Shown here in pieces: positions 7,149 through 12,264 of a DNA stretch of 12,264 bases. The stretch is from Candidatus Solibacter sp. Lineage in GTDB: Bacteria > Acidobacteriota > Terriglobia > Bryobacterales > Bryobacteraceae. The translations under genes were made by a program, and so were the position numbers. The DNA lies in NCBI GenBank assembly GCA_017883345.1, contig JADGNT010000060.1:1-12264 (forward strand). Reading direction: 5' to 3'. The notes under the pieces were generated by a model. That model saw nothing but the letters and a program-made list of their open reading frames with translations, had not been told where the DNA came from and did not search any database. Position 1 is the first letter of the stretch. Every line of letters begins with the position of its first letter.

Positions 7149-7704
7149 TGCGCGAGTAATCGCCGATCAGGCCTTGCCCATCCTGCCAGACCATGAGGGC
7201 CGCCGGAACCGCCGAATCCACCCCGGGCGAAGCGTAGACCCAGTAGTCGGATTTCATGCCGTCGTAGAGCTTGCTGACGATGGTCTGCTTCTCGCCGGCC
7301 TTGCCGCGCGGCACGCCCGGCCTGGCATACGAATCGGGATTGTAGCCGATGGCGTCGCCGCGCGCGCCCAGCGGTTTCCCGGCGGCGTAATACTGATAGG
7401 AATGCGTGACGCCGGTCCGCATCTTGGTGAGCAGCATCCATAAAGTGGAGCCTTCGATCCGCGCCATGGGGACGGCGGGTTGATTGTCCAGCGAGATGGT
7501 TACCGGCGCGGGGGAGTCGGAGACGAAGAGATAGTCCTGGCCCCAGACGGTGGCGCCGCCGCGCGCCGACAGCGTCCTGGCGATGCGATCCTTCAATCCC
7601 GGCGCCGCCGGACCCTGGCGGGCGAGATCGATCAATTCTGCAAACGGAGACGTTTGCGCAAACGCGGCCGACGAGGTGAGCAGAAAAAAGACAGCGGTTT
7701 TCAT
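6457..7704 (-). CDS. Secreted Fes-like (enterochelin esterase family) serine esterase
   Basis: 415 residues from ATG 7704, chosen because it opens a Sec signal peptide (MKTAVFFLLTSSAAFAQ); upstream GTG 7740 and ATG 7713 are in frame but only extend it before the basic residue. An N-terminal early-set/CBM48-like beta domain (about 45-130, with YLFVSDSPAPVTISLDNQ and YQYYAAGKPLG) precedes an alpha/beta-hydrolase domain (about 150-400) of the putative esterase type (PF00756, COG2382). The likely triad is Ser263 in GESSG, one of the acids in the SDGSGDLENDHG segment (324-335), and His364 in TAAHGG. Fes proteins hydrolyse ferric enterobactin, but acidobacterial members are usually carbohydrate or feruloyl-type esterases, so the substrate is open. 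dxs lies upstream on the same strand, 81 bp away. A truncated copy lies at 5177-5707. Confidence 0.88.
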   Translation of the reverse strand: MKTAVFFLLTSSAAFAQTSPFAELIDLARQGPAAPGLKDRIARTLSARGGATVWGQDYLFVSDSPAPVTISLDNQPAVPMARIEGSTLWMLLTKMRTGVTHSYQYYAAGKPLGARGDAIGYNPDSYARPGVPRGKAGEKQTIVSKLYDGMKSDYWVYASPGVDSAVPAALMVWQDGQGLIGDYSRSRLFTVTENLIAQKLLPPMVHVMISPGQSTDGRAMRSIEYDTVSDRYARFLMEEVLPEVEKTYKLRPDGYSRAIGGESSGGICAFNVAWLMPDKFSRVHSAVGSFTSIQWRPEEKLEGGNVYPFKVRKEPRRNIRVWMSDGSGDLENDHGSWPMQNIQMANSLKLKEYDFHFRFGTAAHGGAQAGLDLPESLAWLWRDYDAKKTAQEFRIEPAEKEKPLFRVTISNRDAW

Positions 7705-7714
7705 GATTGGCATC

Positions 7715-7720
7715 AGTATA
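7715..7720 (-). promoter_or_regulatory. Candidate -10 element (TATACT) of the esterase gene
   Basis: TATACT on the minus strand lies 10 bases before the preferred ATG at 7704. Initiation 6-7 bases downstream would give an almost leaderless mRNA, consistent with the absence of a ribosome site there. The -35 region (about TAGGTG at 17 bp) is poor, so this is tentative. Confidence 0.33.
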
Positions 7721-7785
7721 CACCGCGTCCCGAAGAACACCTATCGTGCCAGTGGCAACACGCCGGGCGCCTGCAGCACGGCGCG

Positions 7786-9672
7786 CTACACCGGCTGCGG
7801 TTGGCGGATTTTTAGAAAAGGACGGAGTTTTTCGATGGCGGCTTCCGGAGTGATTCCATATTTGGCGCGCAAGGCATCCTGCTTTCCGTGCTCGATGAAG
7901 CGGTCCGGCCAGCCGATGCGCACCACCGGCGTGGTCAGCCCCAGGCTGTTCAGCTCCTCCAGCACGGCGCTGCCGAACCCTCCCCGGAGAACGTGGTCTT
8001 CGAGCGTCAGGATCGCCTCGACCGAGCCCGCGAAGAACTCCAGCATCTCGACGTCGATCGGCTTGGCGAAGCGGGCATTGATGACCGCCGCGGCGATACC
8101 TTCGCCCTCCAGCTTGCGGGCGATCTCTTCGGCCATGGGAACCAGCGCGCCCAGCGCGAAGATGGCCACCCGGTCGTGGTCGCCGTGCTGCAGCAGTTCG
8201 GCTTTGCCCACCGGGATGGCGCGGGGAACGTCCTTCACCGGCGTGCCCGGTCCCAGGCCGCGCGGATAGCGCACCGCGATGGGGCCGTTCCACTGCATGG
8301 CCGTGAACAGCATGTCGGCCAGCTCGTCTTCGTCTTTCGGAACCATGTGCACCAGGTTCGGCACGGCGCGCAGATAACTGATGTCGAACAGACCGTGGTG
8401 CGTAGGGCCGTCGTCGGCGGAGAGGCCTCCCCGATCCATGCAGAAGACCACCGGCAGGTTTTGCAGGCAGACATCGTGCACGATGGGGTCGAAGGCGCGC
8501 TGAAGAAACGTGGAGTAGATGGCGCAGAACGGTTTGAAACCCTGCGCGGCCAGCCCGGCGGCGAACAGGACCGCATGCTCCTCGGCGATCCCGACATCGA
8601 AATACTTGTCCGGATGATGAAGCTGGAAGCGGTCGAGACCGGTGCCGTTGGGCATGGCGGCGGTGATGGCCACCACCTTCGGATCGAAGTCGGCCAACTT
8701 CACCATGGTATCGGCGAACACCTCGGAGTACGTGCGGCGGCCCAGCGGTTTCGTCTCGCCGGTCTCGGGATCGTAGGGACCAAGCCCATGAAACTTCTTC
8801 TGCTTCTGCATGGCCGGCTCGAAGCCTTTGCCCTTCTGGGTGAGCACATGCAGCAGCACGGGACGGTCCTGCTTCTTCAGATATTCGAACGTTTTGATCA
8901 GCGTGGCGATATCGTGGCCGTCGATGGGGCCGAAGTACTTCAGCCCCAGTTCCTCGAAGATGACGCTGGGCCACAGCATTCCCTTGGCGACCTCTTCGGC
9001 TTTGCGCGCCATGCGCAGGGCCGCCACGCCACCCACCTTCTCGACGAGTTTTCCGGCGCGTTCATGCAGATAGTCGAACCGCGGACTGGTGACGATCTTG
9101 TGGAGGTAGCTGGCAATGGCGCCGACGTTCTTGTCGATGGACCACTCGTTATCGTTCAGGACCACGATCAGCCGCTTGGTGTGGTGGGCGATATTGTTCA
9201 GGGCTTCGTAGGTAATCCCGCAGGTGAAGGCCGCGTCTCCGGCCACCGCGACCACGTGTTCATTGCCGCCCGTCTTGTCGCGGGCGACGGCCATGCCGAG
9301 CGCCGCCGAGAGCGCCGTGCCGGCGTGCCCCGCGCCGTAGCAATCGTGCGGGCTTTCGGTGCGCAGCATGAACCCGTTCAGGCCGCCCGGCGTGCGTATG
9401 GTGTCGAACCGGTCCTGGCGCCCGGTCAGCAGCTTGTGCACGTAGGCCTGGTGGCTCACGTCAAACAGGAAGCTGTCGCTCGGGGTATGGAATACGTAGT
9501 GCAACGCGATGGTGAGTTCCACCACGCCCAGGTTGGGGCCAAGATGCCCGCCGTTGTTGGAAAGAACGGTGATCAGCCGTTCGCGTATTTCCGCCGCCAG
9601 TTGTTCGAGTTCGGAAAGGGAGAGCTGCCGTACCTGCTCGGGCGAATCGATGCCTTCGAGTATGCTTGCCAT
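7786..9672 (-). CDS. dxs: 1-deoxy-D-xylulose-5-phosphate synthase
   Basis: Condenses pyruvate and glyceraldehyde-3-phosphate into DXP, the first step of the MEP isoprenoid pathway and a source for thiamine and pyridoxal; cytoplasmic, TPP- and Mg-dependent. 628 residues, normal length. GGHLGPNLGVVELTIALHYV (41-60) and the TPP motif GDAAFTCG...NDN (Asp146, Asn173-Asn175) lie in domain I. The transketolase-like pyrimidine domain has YFDVGIAEEHAV (Glu364) and GLSADDGPTHHG (416-427). The C-terminal domain includes LEDHVLRGGFGSAV (557-570). Compared with common DXS, the GDG motif is GDA and DVGHQ is DVSHQ. The Mg-binding Asp and Asn are kept, and I recall similar GDAAFTCG forms in other Acidobacteria and Verrucomicrobia, so it should be active. 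The ATG at 9672 opens the conserved MASILEGIDSPEQVR; the frame extends to 10125 but that part shows no conserved content. The upstream ribosome site is weak. Confidence 0.96.
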   Translation of the reverse strand: MASILEGIDSPEQVRQLSLSELEQLAAEIRERLITVLSNNGGHLGPNLGVVELTIALHYVFHTPSDSFLFDVSHQAYVHKLLTGRQDRFDTIRTPGGLNGFMLRTESPHDCYGAGHAGTALSAALGMAVARDKTGGNEHVVAVAGDAAFTCGITYEALNNIAHHTKRLIVVLNDNEWSIDKNVGAIASYLHKIVTSPRFDYLHERAGKLVEKVGGVAALRMARKAEEVAKGMLWPSVIFEELGLKYFGPIDGHDIATLIKTFEYLKKQDRPVLLHVLTQKGKGFEPAMQKQKKFHGLGPYDPETGETKPLGRRTYSEVFADTMVKLADFDPKVVAITAAMPNGTGLDRFQLHHPDKYFDVGIAEEHAVLFAAGLAAQGFKPFCAIYSTFLQRAFDPIVHDVCLQNLPVVFCMDRGGLSADDGPTHHGLFDISYLRAVPNLVHMVPKDEDELADMLFTAMQWNGPIAVRYPRGLGPGTPVKDVPRAIPVGKAELLQHGDHDRVAIFALGALVPMAEEIARKLEGEGIAAAVINARFAKPIDVEMLEFFAGSVEAILTLEDHVLRGGFGSAVLEELNSLGLTTPVVRIGWPDRFIEHGKQDALRAKYGITPEAAIEKLRPFLKIRQPQPV

Positions 9673-10352
9673 AGTCAGCGTGAATCTGCGTTTCCAGCCG
9701 GCACCATTTGCCCTCAGCCTGCACCCACGAGAAGATTGGCGAACCTCTGCCGCTTTCCCGCCGGCCGCATCGGCATATCGTACCTGTCCGGTTCTATTAT
9801 TTTCGCACGAAGTGGGGCTGGCATTCGGGCCAGGCCCCAAGCGGACATCGAGTTCGCTGTGCGGACCGGGAGTGCGACCTGGCAGGTACACGGCGCGGTG
9901 GTGCCCGCTGATCGTGCGCAGTCCGCCGCTCGCACGATTACTCGAAAGTAGGGCTGTACGGTTTTCGCGCAGGGAAAACATTACGCTCTCACGGCCAAGA
10001 GAATCGAGTAACTTTCGCCCCTCCATACGGGGCTGGACGGAACGATCGGCAAACCACCCTTTAGATTCATCACAATCCCTGCCAGCCGTGATGGGCAATA
10101 CAATTGCAAGGAAACGCGTAATCACAAATTATCGACGGGTCTCATCGGATACCCATTATCTCGGCGTCAGCTTTGCGAGTCGATCGTGAAAGCGACGTTG
10201 CGGCGACCTATCCGATAACCGGAGACCCTGCCTGGAGCGGTGTTTGGCCGAACCGACATTTACGTTTACGTCCAGACGAGGACCAATGGTGGCCCCTTGT
10301 TAAAACTCGGTTTTCACCCGAATGACGCTTTACCTTTCACCAGAAGAGATCG
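9673..10352. other. 680-bp region without a convincing gene
   Basis: Lies between the divergent dxs and 10353 genes and should hold both promoters. Open frames here on both strands are continuations of neighbouring frames and show no recognisable motif. I see no tRNA, no transposase remnant and no clear riboswitch, although DXS genes can follow thiamine riboswitches elsewhere. A bulged inverted repeat is at 10137-10228, and a small AAAAC-TCG-GTTTT hairpin is at 10304-10316. The part right of about 9950 seems richer in A and T than the coding neighbours. Confidence 0.5.
10137..10228. repeat. Bulged 15-bp inverted repeat flanking 57 bases
   Basis: GGGTCTC followed directly by ATCGGATA (10137-10151) pairs with TATCCGAT (10209-10216) and GAGACCC (10222-10228), with a five-base AACCG bulge (10217-10221) on the right arm. 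Fifteen matching positions in two blocks make chance less likely but not excluded. It could fold as a leader RNA upstream of the 10353 gene or mark a small element. Confidence 0.4.
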
Positions 10353-11195
10353 GTGACCCTTTTGCAGAGCCTTGGCGATCTTATCCACAATGAGTTGGTC
10401 CTGCTGGCTCCCGCGGGCAGGATCATTCCCAGATCGTTTACGCGACGGAGCGTAGACCGAAACAGGCACGCGCATTGGCTGAACGAAGCGCAAAAGGTAC
10501 GAGGCAGTGTTTACCTTGCGGACGGGGCGTTGCAGGCTTCGCAACTCAAGGGGGACGGCAGGCACGTGCAGAGTGCCGATCATGATAGCTGGCACCTGCT
10601 GGCGGTGGATGGAAACGGGGAAGTCCGAGGATGTGCGCGCTACCGGCATCTTACCGGCTATGTCGCCTTTGACGATCTCGGGGTCCGCGACTCCTGGCTG
10701 GCAAGGTGCGTCCAGTGGGGTCCGAGTTTGAGGGGAGCGGTGGAATCGGAGATAGTGAAAGCTAAACAACTCGGGATGGCGTTCTCTGAGGTGGGGGGAT
10801 GGGCCATCGTCCCCGAGAGACGGTGCACGGCCGGGGCATTGCGAATCGCCATGGCTACCTTCAGCCTGGCTCAGATATTGGGGGGCTGCGTTGGCATCAG
10901 CACGGCTACCGAGCGGCACCGTTCCTCCTCAATCCTACGGCGGATTGGCGGCCGCTCGCTGGAGTTCGGGGGAGCTCAACTGCCTTCCTATTACGACCCT
11001 CAATATGGGTGCCGGATGGAAGTCTTGCGATTCGATTCGCGGTTGCCGGAATCATCGTGCAGGCCATGGGTGGATCAACTGAGCAAGCATTTGGGTGAGC
11101 TTTCGGTAGTGGTTTCGGCAGAGAGCCATCATGCGCAACCCAAGCCGGTGCTGGAGGCGTCGCCAACCCTGCCACAGTTTGGGTGGGCGACCTAG
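10353..11195 (+). CDS. Hypothetical protein, possibly GNAT-fold acyltransferase
   Basis: 280 residues from a GTG at 10353, the only upstream candidate start after the in-frame stop at 10323; a weak GAAGAG site precedes it. No signal peptide. The central part reads like a GNAT or autoinducer-synthase type fold: HLLAVDGNGEVRGCARYR (81-98) resembles the core beta strands. VGGWAIVPERRCTAGALRIA (147-166) resembles the beta4/helix acyl-CoA site. The segment ISTATERHRSSSILRRIGG (182-200), followed by YYDPQYGCRMEVLRFD (213-228), resembles the last strands. I recall similar uncharacterised proteins in soil bacteria but cannot name the family. The C-terminal 40 residues look unstructured. The gene stands alone between a long noncoding stretch and a decayed regulator, so context gives no function. 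Catalytic activity and substrate are unknown. Confidence 0.6.
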   Translation: MTLLQSLGDLIHNELVLLAPAGRIIPRSFTRRSVDRNRHAHWLNEAQKVRGSVYLADGALQASQLKGDGRHVQSADHDSWHLLAVDGNGEVRGCARYRHLTGYVAFDDLGVRDSWLARCVQWGPSLRGAVESEIVKAKQLGMAFSEVGGWAIVPERRCTAGALRIAMATFSLAQILGGCVGISTATERHRSSSILRRIGGRSLEFGGAQLPSYYDPQYGCRMEVLRFDSRLPESSCRPWVDQLSKHLGELSVVVSAESHHAQPKPVLEASPTLPQFGWAT

Positions 11196-11268
11196 GTAAC
11201 TGTAAATCACCGAAGGGTTTTGGGCAGCGCGTCCCGGTCCGGCACGCCCGGAACGCGCCGAAGAGATC

Positions 11269-11394
11269 GAGCGAGACCCCCGGGTCACCCTTCTCCGCCT
11301 TATTTAGAGTCATCCGGCTGACGGAGGCTCGCTCCGGCAGGATCGTCACGGGAATACGCCGCCGCCGCTCGAGGGCTGAATAGTCCCCGCTCAA
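11269..11394 (-). pseudogene. Remnant of an XRE/HipB-like helix-turn-helix regulator
   Basis: On the minus strand the frame from 11394 encodes an ERRRRIPVTILPERASVSRM segment (residues 9-28) directly followed by TLNKAEKGDPGVSL. This is the recognisable helix-turn-helix core of XRE regulators of the type RRxxPxxxLAERAGVSRxTLxKxEKGDPGVS. After GVSL (residue 42) the frame loses resemblance to the family and runs on as unrelated sequence opposite the 10353 gene. The expected start, helix 1 and C-terminal half are missing or unrecognisable. This is most simply a decayed antitoxin or HipB-like gene left in an accessory region; a partner toxin is not visible. Confidence 0.55.
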
Positions 11395-11405
11395 GACCTG
11401 CGAAG

Positions 11406-11435
11406 CATCGTGTTCGCTTCTGGAATGCTACGATG
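11406..11435 (+). promoter_or_regulatory. Candidate promoter/operator of the PIN toxin-antitoxin pair
   Basis: TGCTACGAT (11426-11434) fits an extended -10. The word CATCGT (11406-11411) recurs inverted as ACGATG (11430-11435) over that -10, with 18 bases between, a layout suited to autorepression by the antitoxin-toxin complex. No good -35 is seen. The antitoxin start is about 50 bases downstream. Confidence 0.3.
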
Positions 11436-11485
11436 GGAGCGAGGATTACTGAGCTTGCCGCGGTAGTCGCAAGCAGACCAACGTG

Positions 11486-11710
11486 ATGACAATCCACGCG
11501 AAATACGAGAACGGTGTCTTTCGGCCGCTCGAAGATGTGGCGATCAAGGAGGGCACGGTCGTTCAGGTGCATGTGCCGGTGGAAGGCCAGAGCGGCGGTA
11601 AGCGGCGGTCCATTAAGGACCTTGCGTTCTATGGCATGTGGGCTGATCGCGACGACATCATCGACGGCGTGAGCTATGTGAACACGCTGCGGAACAATCC
11701 GCGCGGGTAG
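11486..11710 (+). CDS. AF2212-like (DUF104) antitoxin
   Basis: 74 residues. The opening MTIHAKYENGVFRPLEDVAI with EGTVVQVHVP (residues 22-31) is typical of the AF2212-like/DUF104 family (PF01954), small beta-rich antitoxins often coupled to PIN toxins. The tail GMWADRDDIIDGVSYVNTLR (50-69) resembles the toxin-wrapping C-terminus of VapB-type antitoxins. The ATG at 11486 is preferred over the GTG one codon upstream because it gives the conserved MTI start; no strong ribosome site is visible. The PIN toxin gene starts 17 bp after its stop, so both are probably one transcript. It should neutralise the toxin; whether it binds DNA is uncertain, since the family lacks an obvious DNA-binding fold. 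Confidence 0.85.
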   Translation: MTIHAKYENGVFRPLEDVAIKEGTVVQVHVPVEGQSGGKRRSIKDLAFYGMWADRDDIIDGVSYVNTLRNNPRG

Positions 11711-11727
11711 CACAGACGGAACCCGCC

Positions 11728-12111
11728 ATGGCCCGGTACCTGATCGACACCGATGTAATGATTGATGTGTCCCGGGGGAATGCCGCCGCCGCGAACCTTG
11801 TCGATTCTCTCGATGACATCACGATCTCCATCATCACCGCGCACGAACTCATCGTCGGTGCCAGGAACCAGCGAGATGCCAACGGTATTGACAGTCTGAT
11901 AAAGACGTATCCAGTGCATGGGGAACTCGGTGTGCAGATCACGGGCCTGGCGTACGAACTGCTCAAGCGCTACGCGAAATCGGACGGCCTGCGAACCTTC
12001 GATGCTCTGATTGCGGCGACGGCGATCGAGGCCGGCCTCACGCTCGTGTCGAAGAACCGAAAGCATTTCCAGACGATCGGCGGGCTGAATCTCGAGGTGC
12101 CCGACTATTGA
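11728..12111 (+). CDS. vapC: PIN-domain ribonuclease toxin (VapC family)
   Basis: 127 residues, the usual VapC length. PIN-domain acidic residues are visible: Asp7 (and Asp9) in YLIDTDVMID, Glu40 in ITAHELIVGAR, and Asp92 in TFDALIAATAIEAGL, followed by LTLVSKNRKHF (104-114), where the fourth position is Asn rather than Asp, as in many VapCs. Such toxins are Mg-dependent endoribonucleases; known members cut tRNA or rRNA. The ATG at 11728 has an ACGGA site 7 bp upstream. It follows the AF2212-like antitoxin and should be controlled by it. The gene appears intact, ending 54 bp before the 3' end of tRNA-Cys. Confidence 0.93.
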   Translation: MARYLIDTDVMIDVSRGNAAAANLVDSLDDITISIITAHELIVGARNQRDANGIDSLIKTYPVHGELGVQITGLAYELLKRYAKSDGLRTFDALIAATAIEAGLTLVSKNRKHFQTIGGLNLEVPDY

Positions 12112-12146
12112 AACCGCTCCGGGCCCACGTCGCTGGTTCGCAATGG

Positions 12147-12161
12147 ATGAACGTCGTTCAT
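12147..12161. other. 15-base palindrome between vapC and tRNA-Cys
   Basis: ATGAACG-T-CGTTCAT is a perfect 7-bp inverted repeat around one base. It lies 35 bp after vapC and 4 bp before the CCA end of the tRNA gene. It is too tight to fold as a hairpin at full length, so a protein-binding site is more likely than a terminator. No second copy was found near the promoter of the pair. Confidence 0.4.
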
Positions 12162-12165
12162 ATTC

Positions 12166-12240
12166 TGGAGGCGCGGGTCGGGATCGAACCGACGAATAAA
12201 GGTTTTGCAGACCTTTGCCTTACCACTTGGCTACCGCGCC
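12166..12240 (-). tRNA. tRNA-Cys(GCA) with encoded CCA
   Basis: The minus strand folds as a full cloverleaf: acceptor GGCGCGG (5' end at 12240) with CCGCGCC (12170-12176), T-arm GTCGG-TTCGATC-CCGAC (12177-12193), and an anticodon loop holding GCA (plus-strand TGC at 12206-12208). The discriminator base is U (12169), as expected for tRNA-Cys, and CCA is encoded at 12166-12168. There is no long variable arm. Transcription runs towards vapC. Confidence 0.96.
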
Positions 12241-12264
12241 GATCAGTGAAGGTATACCTGCAAA

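Noticed and set aside
9673..9800. Thiamine riboswitch before dxs
   Set aside because: I could not see the conserved thi-box core or its paired arms upstream of the start.
7888..9951. 687-codon plus-strand open frame opposite dxs
   Set aside because: Antisense shadow of dxs; the sequence is His/Asp/Val-rich without domains.
9673..10125. N-terminal extension of dxs to 10125
   Set aside because: Conserved DXS sequence begins at MASILEG (9672); the extension would add about 151 residues with no recognisable content.
11300..11713. 137-codon minus-strand frame covering the AF2212-like antitoxin
   Set aside because: It is the reverse of a recognisable antitoxin gene and has no motif of its own in the overlap; only the region 11269-11394, in a different frame, resembles a known family.
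12166..12193. Attachment-site duplication of the tRNA-Cys 3' end
   Set aside because: I searched the window by eye for a second copy of the T-arm and acceptor sequence and found none.

Overview
The window is about 62% GC by impression and has the look of a soil Acidobacterium, most likely of the Bryobacterales/Solibacter type. This placement is inference. It rests on the mix of genes (alanine dehydrogenase, a branched-chain type acyl-CoA dehydrogenase, an LolA-like secreted protein, a GH97 glycosidase, Fes-type esterases, toxin-antitoxin modules) and on the divergent GDA form of DXS. No marker gene that would fix the taxonomy is present.

Left part (1-5160, all plus strand): the C-terminal 294 residues of alanine dehydrogenase (cut by the window edge); a roughly 195-bp intergenic segment of CGCAAAG repeats and hairpins; a short/branched-chain acyl-CoA dehydrogenase followed after 25 bp by a secreted LolA-like protein; a very strong 19-bp hairpin; and an exported GH97 glycosidase whose active-site pattern suggests the retaining alpha-galactosidase branch. 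Alanine dehydrogenase and the acyl-CoA dehydrogenase both fit amino-acid and branched-chain carbon catabolism. The GH97 enzyme fits polysaccharide scavenging in the periplasm.

Middle (5170-7704): the most unusual part. A secreted Fes-like esterase gene (minus strand, 6457-7704) has a nearby direct copy (5171-5703) of its C-terminal half. That copy has lost exactly 165 bp, in frame, between two short direct repeats, and with them the catalytic serine. A complete HigB-like toxin/XRE antitoxin pair (5738-6443, plus strand) sits between the two copies. dxs, the entry enzyme of the MEP isoprenoid pathway, lies upstream of the intact esterase on the same strand.

Right part (9673-12264): a 680-bp stretch with no convincing gene but one bulged inverted repeat; a possible GNAT-like protein of unknown function; a decayed XRE helix-turn-helix fragment on the minus strand; a PIN-domain (VapC) toxin with an AF2212-like antitoxin; and a tRNA-Cys(GCA) gene whose 3' end faces the toxin gene. 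This end looks accessory: two toxin-antitoxin modules, a broken regulator and an orphan protein lie within about 7 kb.

No CRISPR array, transposase, integrase or evident new multi-gene system was found. The findings worth checking are the duplicated and internally deleted esterase with the toxin-antitoxin pair between its copies, the orphan GNAT-like protein, and the intergenic repeat structures.
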